Numbered from the stretch's first letter, positions 15,642 to 27,975 are shown. The stretch: 42,134 nt of DNA from Actinomycetales bacterium (GCA_018970025.1 JAGWXF010000024.1:1-42134), one strand, 5' to 3'. Program-made: numbers and translations. The notes: generated by a model not told the origin, from the sequence alone.

Positions 15642-16934
15642 TCACGGGCCGAGCAGTGCTGCGGGGACCACCGCGATGCCGTCCTCTCGGCGGTATGCCT
15701 CGGTGCCGGTGGTGACCAGGACGGCATCGAGGAGTTGTTCTCCGAGGCGCTGCCGGAGCCAGGTGAGGTGCTTGGTGTCGGAGGGGCCGACAGCGGCGGA
15801 GAGCTTCACTTCAATCGCGACGATGCCGCCATCGGGACCGATGACAATGAAGTCGATCTCGCGTTCGCCACGTTGGGTTCGCAGGTGGCGTACGTCGGCT
15901 TCAGCCGCCTGCGCGTAGACGCGCAGGTTGAGCGCGATGAGGCTCTCGAACAGCGCGCCGAGGAAGGTGCCGTCGCGCGGGACTGCCACCTCGGGCTGGG
16001 TACCACCGAGGAGCTTTTGCGGGGTCATCTGGAGGAGCCGTGCTGCCAACGCTGGGTCGGCGAGGTGGTGCTTGTCGGATGAGGCGAGTTCCTTCAGCTT
16101 GTTGCTGGAGGGAATCCACGCGGGCACCGGGTCGAGAATCCACAGGCGGGCAAGGATGTCTCGCCAGGGCTGCGTTGTCGTGGCGGAGGGCTTGTTCCCG
16201 ACGCCGGGTGTGGCGGCATCGCGGATCGCCTCGAAGCTCGCGGTGGTGGACGTGGCCGCGGCGTAGGCCCGCATCCAAGCTCGCAAGGTGTCGGGTCGCC
16301 GGAGGGTCATGCCCTGCTCGGGGAAGTCACGGTCGATCACGCGGTCAAGGTAGCCATCGAGCGCCATCCGGAGCTGTCGGTCGGTCAGTCCTCGCATGCC
16401 CGGGAATCCGCTCGCCAGGATCTCGGTGACGTAGTCGTCCAGGGTGGCCGGAGTGGTGCCCGACACGCGTGGCCGTGCGCCGCTGAGAAGTTCGGCAAGG
16501 CTCACCGAGGGCGTGAATCCGCGCTCTGCAAGCGACATCGGGCGCATGCGGATGGGGACGATACGTCCGGCACCGGAGTGAGTGTCGATCCCGCCCGGTG
16601 AGGCGGAGCCGGTGAGGAGGAAGGATCCCGGGGTTGGGTTCGCATCGACGACTCGGCGGATGACGTCCCAGCTGGGTGGCCACCTCTGCCATTCGTCGAC
16701 CAGGATCGGCGGTTGCCCCCGCGTCAGCCGCTCGGGATCCGCTTGGATGATCTGGCGCTGCCCAATGTCGTCGAGCCTGTAGACAGTGGTGGCCCGGGTG
16801 ATCGCCGTGGCAGTCTTGCCGACTGCCTTGGGGCCTTCAATGCTGATAGCCGCCAGCCCAGGCATGAGCGCGTCGAGGTCGTCGTCGACGATGCGACGTC
16901 GATACGCGATCGGCTCCGTGGAAGGGCTCCCCAC
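15642..16934 (-). CDS. AAA ATPase with DUF4143 C-terminus (second copy)
   Basis: A 430-residue member of the same AAA_14/DUF4143 family as the gene at 1764-3035, but only distantly similar. Walker A is EGPKAVGKTA (Lys40) and Walker B is PILVDEWQRWP. FLLTGSASPGG follows. The C-terminus has GEREIDFIV and GIVAIEVKLS, the nuclease-like D...ExK pattern. GTG 16934 is set by a TAGTGT -10 box six bases upstream, giving a leaderless mRNA. Three phased repeats overlap this promoter with the same 23-bp spacing as at the first copy. The role of the family is not established. Confidence 0.9.
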   Translation of the reverse strand: MGSPSTEPIAYRRRIVDDDLDALMPGLAAISIEGPKAVGKTATAITRATTVYRLDDIGQRQIIQADPERLTRGQPPILVDEWQRWPPSWDVIRRVVDANPTPGSFLLTGSASPGGIDTHSGAGRIVPIRMRPMSLAERGFTPSVSLAELLSGARPRVSGTTPATLDDYVTEILASGFPGMRGLTDRQLRMALDGYLDRVIDRDFPEQGMTLRRPDTLRAWMRAYAAATSTTASFEAIRDAATPGVGNKPSATTTQPWRDILARLWILDPVPAWIPSSNKLKELASSDKHHLADPALAARLLQMTPQKLLGGTQPEVAVPRDGTFLGALFESLIALNLRVYAQAAEADVRHLRTQRGEREIDFIVIGPDGGIVAIEVKLSAAVGPSDTKHLTWLRQRLGEQLLDAVLVTTGTEAYRREDGIAVVPAALLGP

Positions 16935-16940
16935 GCGCTC

Positions 16941-16946
16941 ACACTA
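16941..16946 (-). promoter_or_regulatory. -10 box TAGTGT of the second DUF4143 gene
   Basis: On the minus strand TAGTGT lies six bases before GTG 16934. It is part of the first of the three phased repeats, so promoter and repeat are one sequence. Confidence 0.5.
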
Positions 16947-17001
16947 CAGTTTCGGCCTCTTCTACACTAGATTTTCGGGCAATTTTACACTTGCCAATCG
17001 G
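16941..17001. repeat. Three 23-bp-phased repeats ACACT-N6-TCGG
   Basis: ACACT-N6-TCGG occurs at 16941-16955, 16964-16978 and 16987-17001, exactly 23 bp apart. The six inner bases are not conserved. The first copy overlaps the -10 box and the other two run upstream across the -35 region of the second DUF4143 gene. The local DNA is AT-richer than its surroundings. A multi-site operator is inferred. Confidence 0.85.
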
Positions 17002-17181
17002 GCGCCATTCGCTGCGACTGAGGACGACGTCGGCGCGCCTGGAGTCGCTGACTCACCGCACTCCCGCACACGGCCACGTTCCCTGAGGGATCATTGGCCA
17101 TGTGACCCGCCTGGCGCCTGGAACGAGCCCGCACCTCCTTCAGCACGCCGGCAAGGAATCAGGCTGGGGGAGGTCATGGGC

Positions 17182-17534
17182 ATGACCCTGGACGTGGGTC
17201 TGATCGGAGCGGTGATGATCTTCTCCTCCGACCCGGCTCGGTCTGCGAACTGGTGGTCTGGCCTGCTCGGCGCTCCAGTGCACGCGGATGGCGGATTCCA
17301 CTGGCTCGATGTCAACGGGGTCGAGTTCGGCTTCCGCCCTGCCGACCCGGTCAAGAACCCAGTGGGCGCCAGCACCGTCGCGTACTGGACCACTCGTGAC
17401 CTTGGCCAGGCGATCGCCGTGCTCGTCGAGGCAGGCGGGACACTCCATCGAGGCCCGCTCTCCGTGGAGCCCGGCAGGAGGATCGCCCAGGTCGTCGATC
17501 CATTCGGGGCGGTCATCGGATTGGAGCAGCGACC

Positions 17535-17538
<4 letters not shown>
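17182..17538 (+). CDS. VOC-fold (glyoxalase-like) protein
   Basis: A 118-residue single VOC domain, related to the glyoxalase-like group ([35 protein letters not shown] at the start; [15 protein letters not shown] at the end). Metal-ligand positions are partly replaced, so it may bind a ligand rather than catalyse. The frame is open upstream to 16786, but GGGGGAGG at 17166-17173 precedes ATG 17176 and ATG 17182, the latter with better spacing. Its stop overlaps the GTG of the next gene (GTGA), so the two are coupled. Confidence 0.82.
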
Positions 17539-19544
<2,006 letters not shown>

Positions 19545-19556
19545 GCCCGCGAGGGG

Positions 19557-19562
19557 TACCCT
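19557..19562 (+). promoter_or_regulatory. -10 box TACCCT, leaderless promoter of uppS
   Basis: TACCCT ends six bases before GTG 19569, with no ribosome site between, only 12 bp after the yyaL-like stop codon. It suggests uppS can be transcribed on its own as a leaderless mRNA. Confidence 0.45.
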
Positions 19563-19568
19563 GCCGAC

Positions 19569-20330
19569 GTGGGCTTGGCTGACGTGCTCTACGGGGCGTA
19601 CGAGCGCCGGCTTCGGGCTCAGATCCCGCCGGAGCGGGTGCCCCGTCATGTCGGCATCATCCTCGATGGCAACCGCCGCTGGGCCGAGGCGCAGGGCTCC
19701 ACCTCGTCGGCTGGCCATCGTGCCGGGGCGGCCAAGATCGCCGACTTCCTCGGCTGGTGCGATGAGGCCGGGGTCGAGGTCGTGACCCTGTGGCTGCTGT
19801 CGACCGACAATCTCTCCCGGCCGGAGCCCGAGCTCGCCGCCCTGGTCGGGATCATCGAGGACACCGTCGTCGGCCTGCAGGAGCAGGGCCGGTGGCGGCT
19901 GCATCCGGTCGGCGCCCTCGATCTCCTCCCCGATCACCTGGCCCGAGTGCTGAAGGAGGCCCAGGAGGCGACGGCCCAGGTCGACGGGTCCCTGGTCAAT
20001 GTCGCGGTCGGGTACGGCGGGCGCCGCGAGGTCGTCGACGCCGTGCGATCGCTCCTGCAGGAGCATGCCGGGCAGGGGACGTCCCTGGATGAGCTGGCCC
20101 AGCTGCTCGATGTCGAGCACATCGCCGAGCACCTGTACACCAAGGGCCAGCCCGACCCCGACCTGGTGATCCGCACGTCAGGGGAGCAGCGGCTGTCGGG
20201 CTTCCTGCTCTGGCAGAGCGCCCATTCGGAGTTCTACTTCTGTGAGGCCTACTGGCCCGATTTCCGGCACGTGGACTTCCTGCGGGCGATGCGCTCCTAC
20301 GCGATCCGCGTCCGCCGCTTCGGCTCCTAG
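19569..20330 (+). CDS. uppS: Cis-isoprenyl diphosphate synthase (UppS family)
   Basis: A 253-residue cis-prenyltransferase that adds isopentenyl units to an allylic diphosphate to make the lipid carrier of cell-wall synthesis. HVGIILDGNRRWA contains the catalytic Asp33. The family landmarks SAGHRAGAAKI, VTLWLLSTDNLSRP, YGGRREVVDAV and PDLVIRTSGEQRLSGFLLWQSAHSEFYF are complete. Its size and place before phoH match the short Rv1086-type enzyme of mycobacteria, which makes Z-farnesyl diphosphate, so the chain length is uncertain. Confidence 0.93.
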   Translation: MGLADVLYGAYERRLRAQIPPERVPRHVGIILDGNRRWAEAQGSTSSAGHRAGAAKIADFLGWCDEAGVEVVTLWLLSTDNLSRPEPELAALVGIIEDTVVGLQEQGRWRLHPVGALDLLPDHLARVLKEAQEATAQVDGSLVNVAVGYGGRREVVDAVRSLLQEHAGQGTSLDELAQLLDVEHIAEHLYTKGQPDPDLVIRTSGEQRLSGFLLWQSAHSEFYFCEAYWPDFRHVDFLRAMRSYAIRVRRFGS

Positions 20331-20409
20331 CCGGCCGGCTCTCCAGCGTCGTCACCTGCCGTTCATCGGGTGATCGGCGTGGCATCGCCAAGGGCTGGCA
20401 TCCGGCGCC

Positions 20410-20415
20410 TAGCGT
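20410..20415 (+). promoter_or_regulatory. -10 box TAGCGT upstream of phoH
   Basis: TAGCGT lies 30 bp before the phoH ATG and would start a transcript near 20422 carrying the AGGAG ribosome site at 20435. It is identical to the -10 box of the GntR gene at 6685-6690. Confidence 0.4.
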
Positions 20416-20445
20416 CGCCGCAATGGCCTGACCTAGGAGACCCGC

Positions 20446-21750
20446 ATGCAGCAGTCTCGTCGCCGCACCTACGTGATCGATACGTCCGTCCTGCTGTCTG
20501 ACCCGGGGGCGATGACGCGCTTCGCGGAGCACGACGTCGTTATCCCGCTGGTGGTGGTGATCGAGCTCGAGGCCAAGCGAAGCCATCCAGAGCTCGGATA
20601 CTTCGCCCGTCACGCCCTGCGCCTGCTGGATGACCTGCGGACGTCGTATGGCCGGGTGGATCAGCCGATGCCGGTGGGCGATGCCGGCGGGACCGTCCGC
20701 ATCGAGCTGAACCACACCGACCTGAGCGTGCTGCCATCCGGGCTGCAGCTGGGCGACAACGACTCGCGCATCCTTGCCGTCGCCCGGAACCTGGCTGCGG
20801 ACGGCCATGACGTCATCCTGGTCAGCAAGGACCTCCCCATGCGGGTCAAGGCCTCGGCGGTGGGCCTGGTGGCGCAGGAGTATCGCGCTGAGCTGGTGGT
20901 CGAGTCCGGCTATACCGGGATGGTCGAGCTCGATGTGGCCAATGCGGAGGTCGACCGGCTCTTCGAGGAGCATGTCATCGAGCTGGATGCCGCGCGCGAC
21001 CTGCTCTGCCATACCGGCCTGGTCATGCTCTCCGATCGGGGCAGTGCCCTGGGCCGGGTGCTGCCGGACAAGCGGGTGCGGCTCGTACGCGGCGATCGCG
21101 AGGCCTTCGGCATCCATGGCCGGAGCGCCGAGCAGCGTGTCGCCCTGGACCTCCTGCTCGACCCGGACGTCGGCATCGTGTCGCTGGGGGGCCGGGCCGG
21201 GACGGGCAAGAGCGCCCTTGCCCTGTGCGCTGGGCTCGAGGCAGTCCTGGAGCGGCGCCAGCACCGCAAGGTGATCGTCTTCCGCCCGCTGTTCGCGGTC
21301 GGCGGCCAGGATCTGGGCTACCTGCCCGGCACCGAGATGGAGAAGATGGCCCCCTGGGGGCAGGCCGTCTTCGACACCCTCAGCGCGATCACCACCTCGG
21401 AGGTCGTGGAGGAGGTCGTCGATCGAGGAATGCTGGAGGTACTGCCGCTCACCCATATCCGGGGGCGCTCCCTGCATGACGCCTTCGTCATCGTGGACGA
21501 GGCGCAGTCGCTGGAGCGCAACGTCCTGCTGACGGTGCTCTCGCGCATCGGCCGGGACAGCCGCGTAGTGCTCACCCATGACGTTGCTCAGCGGGACAAC
21601 CTGCGGGTGGGCCGCCACGATGGCGTGGTGGCGGTGGTGGAGCGGCTCAAGGGGCACCCGCTGTTCGCCCACGTGACCCTGACCCGGTCGGAGCGGTCGC
21701 CGATCGCCGCCCTGGTGACCGAGATGCTCGCCGAGGTCGACCTCACCTAG
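20446..21750 (+). CDS. phoH: PIN-PhoH protein (PhoH2-type RNA helicase/RNase)
   Basis: A 434-residue fusion. The N-terminal PIN ribonuclease domain (about 7-145) begins [12 protein letters not shown] with metal ligand Asp12 and has VVIELEAKR and [11 protein letters not shown]. The C-terminal PhoH ATPase has Walker [12 protein letters not shown] (Lys255) and Walker [12 protein letters not shown] (Asp351/Glu352), then [12 protein letters not shown]. From established knowledge of mycobacterial PhoH2, such proteins unwind and cut RNA. In mycobacteria it is paired with a small antitoxin gene; none is seen here. It sits between uppS and the secreted transglycosylase-like gene. Confidence 0.94.
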   Translation: MQQSRRRTYVIDTSVLLSDPGAMTRFAEHDVVIPLVVVIELEAKRSHPELGYFARHALRLLDDLRTSYGRVDQPMPVGDAGGTVRIELNHTDLSVLPSGLQLGDNDSRILAVARNLAADGHDVILVSKDLPMRVKASAVGLVAQEYRAELVVESGYTGMVELDVANAEVDRLFEEHVIELDAARDLLCHTGLVMLSDRGSALGRVLPDKRVRLVRGDREAFGIHGRSAEQRVALDLLLDPDVGIVSLGGRAGTGKSALALCAGLEAVLERRQHRKVIVFRPLFAVGGQDLGYLPGTEMEKMAPWGQAVFDTLSAITTSEVVEEVVDRGMLEVLPLTHIRGRSLHDAFVIVDEAQSLERNVLLTVLSRIGRDSRVVLTHDVAQRDNLRVGRHDGVVAVVERLKGHPLFAHVTLTRSERSPIAALVTEMLAEVDLT

Positions 21751-21782
21751 CCTGTGGACGGCCGTGTGAGGACGGTCACAGG
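21751..21782 (+). terminator. Probable hairpin terminator after phoH
   Basis: CCTGTG (21751-21756) pairs with CACAGG (21777-21782), and an inner CCGT pairs with ACGG. The structure begins right after the phoH stop codon. There is no T-run, as is common in GC-rich Actinobacteria. Confidence 0.45.
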
Positions 21783-21960
21783 CACCGCGTCTGCCGCGTG
21801 AGCCAGGTGGAAATTGCCTGTGTTCAGGCGGAAACAGGCGATGTTCGCGCAACCAGAGCCCGTGACAGGTGAGAGAATCCGGGGCAACCTAGGCATTCGG
21901 TCAAAGCGGGCCGTGACCGGTCCGCTGACACGCTCTGGCGTGCGAACGTGAGGGGTGGTC
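21783..21960 (+). promoter_or_regulatory. Structured leader of the secreted transglycosylase-like gene
   Basis: Several hairpins can form: GCCTGT (21816) with ACAGGC (21834-21839), CGGTCA (21898) with TGACCG, and CACGC-TCTG-GCGTG (21929-21942) just before the GAGGGG ribosome site. Cell-wall hydrolase genes of Actinobacteria often carry c-di-AMP riboswitches, but I could not match that consensus here. Confidence 0.3.
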
Positions 21961-22629
21961 ATGCGTCGTCGGGTCGTTGCCCTGCTCGGGGTGACCGCGC
22001 TCGTCGCGTCCCTGGGGATGTCATCGCCGTCCTGGGCTGCCGAGCCGGCGGCCGACTCGGCGACGGCGCCGGCCCAGCAGCCTGCGGCCCCGGACGATGA
22101 TGCCAGCGCCGCGGACGGCCAGGCCAAGGCTGATGACCGCGACGCCAAGGCCGCTGCGGCCCAGCGCATCGCCCTGGAGCTCGAGTTCGCCCAGGGCAAG
22201 GGCAAGGCCAAGGACGATCACGGCTTCATGAAGAGCCTGTACCAGGGCAAGTGGTACATGCCGAAGAAGGAAGCCGTCCGCAAGTGCATCCTGGACCGGG
22301 AGAGCAACTTTCACTACGAGGCGGTCAGCCGTGGCGGCATCTACCGCGGCGCCTACCAGATGAACCGGGCCCTGGCGATCGGCGCCTCCTGGATGATGCA
22401 GAAGGAAGTCCGCAAGGAGATGGGGGCCGAGGGCCTGAAGATCGTGCGGGCCCTGCGCACGACCAAGACCCAGAAGTGGAACCGCTACTGGCAGGATCGC
22501 GCGTTCTGGACGATCTGGCGCAAGGGTGACGGCCGCCGGCACTGGGGCTATGGCGCCACCATGTGCATCAAGCGGGCGAAGAAGGCCGAGGCCCGACGGC
22601 AGGCCCAGGCGGCCGCTCAGGCTCAGTAG
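21961..22629 (+). CDS. Secreted lysozyme-like/transglycosylase-type protein
   Basis: A 222-residue exported protein. The signal peptide is RRRVVALLGVTALVASLGMSSPSWAAEP, with cleavage after AWA. An Ala/Asp-rich linker runs to about residue 75. The C-terminal domain has CILDRESNFHYEAVSRGGIYRGAYQMNRALA, the lysozyme-like pattern with a probable catalytic Glu in RES and the G-x-YQ motif, and a second cysteine in YGATMCIKRA that may form a disulfide. It probably cleaves peptidoglycan, as Rpf and SLT proteins do. ATG 21961 follows GAGGGG by six bases. The tail is Ala/Gln-rich and it ends nine bases before a long palindrome. Confidence 0.78.
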   Translation: MRRRVVALLGVTALVASLGMSSPSWAAEPAADSATAPAQQPAAPDDDASAADGQAKADDRDAKAAAAQRIALELEFAQGKGKAKDDHGFMKSLYQGKWYMPKKEAVRKCILDRESNFHYEAVSRGGIYRGAYQMNRALAIGASWMMQKEVRKEMGAEGLKIVRALRTTKTQKWNRYWQDRAFWTIWRKGDGRRHWGYGATMCIKRAKKAEARRQAQAAAQAQ

Positions 22630-22637
22630 AACCACCC

Positions 22638-22711
22638 GCCACCGCCGAGTTCGACTCCTGGCGTCGCAAGAGAGCGCTCTTGCGACGCCAGGAGTCGAAC
22701 TCGGCGGTGGC
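22638..22711. repeat. Long perfect palindrome, copy 1
   Basis: Two 35-bp arms pair perfectly around the loop AGCG (22673-22676). The loop-proximal stem is GCAAGAG/CTCTTGC and the arms contain GAGTTCGACTCCTGGCG. The sequence is identical to copy 2 at 25061-25128, in the same orientation. It begins nine bases after a stop codon, so it could act as a terminator as well as a mobile palindromic element. Confidence 0.93.
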
Positions 22712-22845
22712 TCGTGAATGAGGGCCTGCCTCGACCGTTACTGCGATTCCTGGCCCGTACTGGTGTCCGCTTGATGGAAATGCCGCCCATTCTGAGTTAT
22801 TGTGCCTTTGGCTTTTCTTCCCCTTTCGCCAGGAGGTCCCTGATC

Positions 22846-25038
22846 ATGTCTGCACTCGAGTCCCGTCAGGGCCCGCGGAGAGCACGCCGCTGGGCCATAG
22901 CCCTGACAGCCGCCGGGTTGACCGCCTCGATCGGCGTGGCGGGCTGGGTCATGTCGACCGCGGTGAGCGGTGACCTTTTGACCAACGGCAGCTTCGATAG
23001 CGGCACGTCCGGTACTGGATGGTCCACGACCGATCCGGCAGGGGTCGAGGTCTGGGTCTATGCCAACATGACCCAGTACATCCCCTGGACACAGAACATG
23101 GCCGGCTACGACGGCCCGAACTTCGCTGAGATCAACGCGAGCTCGGCAGGCACCCTCTACCAGGACGTCGCCACAACTCCCGGAGATGTACTGACCTGGC
23201 AGTTGGCGCACCGGGCGCGCGCCGGCAATAGCGGCACGGACGTCATGAAGGTCCTCGCCGGCCCCGGTGGCGGCTCTGGTGCCACCGGTCTGACGGCGCA
23301 GGTGCCCTTGACGAAGGATGGCGTGACCCTGAATCCAAGCCGTTCGAACCCGACCTACATTGACGACACTGGTGCAGCCTGGGGACTGTGGACAGGCTCG
23401 TACACGGTGCCTCCTGGCCAGACCCTGACGCGCTTCGGCTTCCAGGCAGTCTCGTCGGCGAGTGGCAATCCGTCGTACGGCAACTTCCTCGATGGGATTG
23501 CCTTCGGCAACCTCGGCAAGACGGGCGTGGTGGTGACAGCGGCGAGCCCGACCTCCATCACGGTGAATCAGTCAGTGCCGTCCATCGCCTACACCACGAA
23601 TGCGGCCACGACGTCAAGCGACTGGACGACTGAGCCGACCTGCGCGGTATACGCACAGTCGGACTCCTCGTACACGACGCCGCTCACGGGCCAGCTGGCC
23701 GCGGGCACCTATGTGACCCGTTGCTCGGGCGGGACCTCGGCCACGTACTACCCGTCGTCGTTCGTGAACGGGACCCTGACCGTGACGAAGATCCCGGTAA
23801 CGGTGACCGCCGCGAGCCCGGCGACGCTGACCCCGGGCAGCTCGGTGCCGACGATCACGTACGCCACGAATCCGTCGACATCCGCAGGGGACTGGACAAG
23901 TCAGCCGACCTGCGGGGTGTACGCGGCGTCAGACACCTCCTTCGCCACGCCGCTCACAGGGACGCTGAGCGCAGGGACGTACGTGACGCATTGCAGTGGC
24001 GGCACATCCAACACCTACAACCCAACCAGCTACGCGGACGGGACGCTGGTGGTGGCTGCGCCGGCGCCCAGTGGAGGCGGTGGCGGTGGCGGCACTGGGT
24101 CGGCTCCCGCTTCGGCCCCGGTTGCCGAGCCACCGGCGGATCCTGTGCCGGCCCCACCGCCTGCTCCGAAGCCGGTGGCCGCTCCTCTCGGCTCGCTGGA
24201 TCCGATCGCCAATCAGCAGAACACCAGTGTGCCTCCCGCTGGGCTGCCGGCCGGTGCCTCGCTGCTGCTAGTGAACGGGGTGCCGACGAGCGTGACCGTG
24301 GTGCCGAATGCCCCGCAGGCGCCGACGGGCCTGGAGGTCACCGGGGACGGCTGGCGAATGAAGCTCGTCGGTCATGGCGATGACGCGGATCCGCTGGGCC
24401 TGACGGAGAAGCAGGTGCTGATCCTGCAGTCGGACCAGACTCCCGGTGCCCGTTCGGGCGAGATCGGCCGAGTGAAGGTCAAGCCGGTGGCCCGAGCCAG
24501 TGGCGATGGGTTCAAGTCGAACTCGCCGGTGAGGTTCTACCTCCTGCCCAAGACGTACCTCGGGCAGCTGATGAATAACGACCAGGGCTCGTTCGCCGGT
24601 GACATCCCGGTGCCGCCGGGTATCAAGCCAGGGGCATACACCCTGCAGATGAACGGCTACGGTCCGGACAGCTCGGTTCGATCCCTGAGCATCGGGGTGA
24701 TCGTCAAGCCCACCGCCGGTCGGATCCTGACGGTCAGGACGGCGGTCTTCTTCGACCCGCTGTCCCCGGAGCTGTCGGCGGCGAGCAAGAAGGCGCTGGC
24801 GGCCGTGGCGAAGCGTGCCCGCAGCGGTGCTACCAAGGCCGTCGTCGTCGGGTACGTGCAGCCGACGTCCATCACCCACAACGACGAGTCGCTGTCCCAG
24901 CAGCGGGCGCGCAATGTCGCTGCGTACCTGAAGTCCATCGGCCTGGGCGGGACCTACGACGTCAGTGGCGACGGCGTGGCCAAGCAGACGGACGCCACCG
25001 CCCGTCGGGTCAACGTCACCGTCACGTATCGCGGCTAG
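22846..25038 (+). CDS. Secreted multi-domain protein with C-terminal OmpA-like domain
   Basis: A 730-residue envelope protein. An N-terminal membrane/signal segment (about 15-38) is followed by a beta-rich domain starting GDLLTNGSFDSG. Two tandem repeats of about 90 residues (228-404) share TAASP, DWT..PTC.VY, TPLTG.L.AGTYVT.CSGGTS and YADGTL. A Gly/Pro-rich linker (404-445) leads to a domain with VRFYLLPKTYLG, and an OmpA-like domain (about 627-730) ends LSQQRARNVAAYLKSIGL and DATARRVNVTVTY, which should bind peptidoglycan. ATG 22846 follows AGGAGG. The gene is bracketed by two identical palindromes, unlike any neighbour. Confidence 0.85.
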   Translation: MSALESRQGPRRARRWAIALTAAGLTASIGVAGWVMSTAVSGDLLTNGSFDSGTSGTGWSTTDPAGVEVWVYANMTQYIPWTQNMAGYDGPNFAEINASSAGTLYQDVATTPGDVLTWQLAHRARAGNSGTDVMKVLAGPGGGSGATGLTAQVPLTKDGVTLNPSRSNPTYIDDTGAAWGLWTGSYTVPPGQTLTRFGFQAVSSASGNPSYGNFLDGIAFGNLGKTGVVVTAASPTSITVNQSVPSIAYTTNAATTSSDWTTEPTCAVYAQSDSSYTTPLTGQLAAGTYVTRCSGGTSATYYPSSFVNGTLTVTKIPVTVTAASPATLTPGSSVPTITYATNPSTSAGDWTSQPTCGVYAASDTSFATPLTGTLSAGTYVTHCSGGTSNTYNPTSYADGTLVVAAPAPSGGGGGGGTGSAPASAPVAEPPADPVPAPPPAPKPVAAPLGSLDPIANQQNTSVPPAGLPAGASLLLVNGVPTSVTVVPNAPQAPTGLEVTGDGWRMKLVGHGDDADPLGLTEKQVLILQSDQTPGARSGEIGRVKVKPVARASGDGFKSNSPVRFYLLPKTYLGQLMNNDQGSFAGDIPVPPGIKPGAYTLQMNGYGPDSSVRSLSIGVIVKPTAGRILTVRTAVFFDPLSPELSAASKKALAAVAKRARSGATKAVVVGYVQPTSITHNDESLSQQRARNVAAYLKSIGLGGTYDVSGDGVAKQTDATARRVNVTVTYRG

Positions 25039-25060
25039 TCGAGTCCACGGAGCCCCCGCC

Positions 25061-25128
25061 ACCGCCGAGTTCGACTCCTGGCGTCGCAAGAGAGCGCTCT
25101 TGCGACGCCAGGAGTCGAACTCGGCGGT
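25061..25128. repeat. Long perfect palindrome, copy 2
   Basis: Two 32-bp arms pair perfectly around the loop AGCG (25093-25096). The sequence is the same as copy 1, including the loop, and diverges only in the outermost bases. It lies 22 bp after the OmpA-like stop codon and before the convergent fumarase gene, so it would terminate both. A GGGGTC direct repeat follows it. Confidence 0.93.
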
Positions 25129-25156
25129 CGGGGTCGGGGTCGGGGTCTGGGGCGGC

Positions 25157-26821
<1,665 letters not shown>

Positions 26822-26827
26822 GCCGCA

Positions 26828-26833
26828 AGGGTA
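26828..26833 (-). promoter_or_regulatory. -10 box TACCCT, leaderless promoter of the fumarase gene
   Basis: On the minus strand TACCCT lies six bases before ATG 26821, in the gap after the glpX stop codon. It is identical to the uppS box at 19557-19562. Confidence 0.5.
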
Positions 26834-26872
26834 GACCGGCCGGCGCAGGGCGGGCCTGCGCTGCACCGCCGG

Positions 26873-27895
26873 TCAGTCGGAGGGCGCGGTGACGTTCACC
26901 AGGGCATAGGACGACAGCTTGTCGGCCCGGTGCTCGCTGCGCAGCTCGCGGATCGTGCCGGTCTTGCCGCGCATCACGATGGAGTTGGTGACCTGCCCCT
27001 CGGGTCGGTAGCGGACACCGTCGAGGAGCTCGCCGTCGGTGATCCCGGTCGCGCAGAAGAAGATGTTCTCCCCCCGGACGAGGTCGGTGGTCGTCAGTAC
27101 CCGGTCCAGGTCGTGACCGGCGTCTAGGGCCTTGCGGCGCTCGTCGTCATCGCGGGGCCAGAGCTTTCCCTGAATCGAACCGCCCATGCACACCATGGCG
27201 CAGGCGGCGATGATGCCTTCCGGGGTGCCGCCCACCCCGGCGAGCAGGTCGACCCCGGTGCCAGGCCGGGCGGCCATGATCGCGCCGGCAACGTCCCCAT
27301 CGGTGATGAACTTGATTCGGGCCCCGGCTCCCCGGACTTCCCGGACGAGGTCGGCGTGCCGTGGCCGGTCCAGGATGCACACGGTCAGGTCGGCGACCGA
27401 CTCGCCCTTGGCCTTCGCGACCTGCTGGAGGTTCCACGAGATCGGCGCATTGATGTCGATGGCCGTGGCGGCGTCCGCCCCGACGACGAGCTTGTCCATG
27501 TAGAACACGGCGCTGGGGTCGAACATGGCCCCGCGTTCGGCGACGGCGATCACCGAGATGGCATTGGTCATCCCCTTGGCCGTCAGGGTGGTGCCATCGA
27601 TCGGGTCGACGGCGACATCGGCCTCAGGCCCTGTGCCGTCACCGACGCTCTCGCCGTTGAACAGCATCGGGGCATCGTCCTTCTCGCCCTCGCCGATCAC
27701 GACCACGCCGTTCATCGAGACACTGCCGATGAGCAGCCGCATGGCGTTGACCGCGGCCGCGTCAGCGCCGTTCTTGTCGCCGCGGCCCACCCAGCGAGCG
27801 GCCGCCATGGCTGCGGCCTCGGTCACCCGAACGAGTTCGAGGGCAAGGTTGCGGTCGGGCACCTCCGCCGGGCGGTTCTGCGGCTCCATGGCCAT
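26873..27895 (-). CDS. glpX: Class II fructose-1,6-bisphosphatase
   Basis: GlpX hydrolyses fructose-1,6-bisphosphate in gluconeogenesis. The 340-residue protein has the metal-binding motifs [11 protein letters not shown] (residues 68-78) and [13 protein letters not shown] (Asp97, Asp100), the substrate loop [11 protein letters not shown], and the C-terminal [20 protein letters not shown]. All are intact. ATG 27895 is preceded by AAGGGAG, better than ATG 27889. In Actinobacteria this is usually the only fructose bisphosphatase. It is divergent from the DUF4245 gene, the standard arrangement, and lies upstream of fumarase. Confidence 0.96.
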   Translation of the reverse strand: MAMEPQNRPAEVPDRNLALELVRVTEAAAMAAARWVGRGDKNGADAAAVNAMRLLIGSVSMNGVVVIGEGEKDDAPMLFNGESVGDGTGPEADVAVDPIDGTTLTAKGMTNAISVIAVAERGAMFDPSAVFYMDKLVVGADAATAIDINAPISWNLQQVAKAKGESVADLTVCILDRPRHADLVREVRGAGARIKFITDGDVAGAIMAARPGTGVDLLAGVGGTPEGIIAACAMVCMGGSIQGKLWPRDDDERRKALDAGHDLDRVLTTTDLVRGENIFFCATGITDGELLDGVRYRPEGQVTNSIVMRGKTGTIRELRSEHRADKLSSYALVNVTAPSD

Positions 27896-27975
27896 CGGCT
27901 CCCTTCGCTGGCGTGCCGGAAGTCTAGCGACCGCACGCCTCCTGATGCTCCTCCGCGAGCGCGGATTCGCCGGCC

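Noticed and set aside
19996..21852. A 618-codon minus-strand frame opposite phoH
   Set aside because: Composition is that of an antisense shadow (many Arg, Gln, His, Gly) and phoH is certain.
21783..21960. A c-di-AMP (ydaO) riboswitch before the transglycosylase-like gene
   Set aside because: The context is right, but I could not align the conserved core of that riboswitch to this leader.
22638..22711. The palindrome as a tRNA-derived element or attachment site
   Set aside because: GAGTTCGACTCC resembles a T-arm, but there is no acceptor, anticodon or D arm, and the sequence is fully explained as one arm of a perfect hairpin.
25128..25150. GGGGTC tandem repeats after palindrome copy 2 as a separate element
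   Set aside because: Only about three short units; likely replication slippage.
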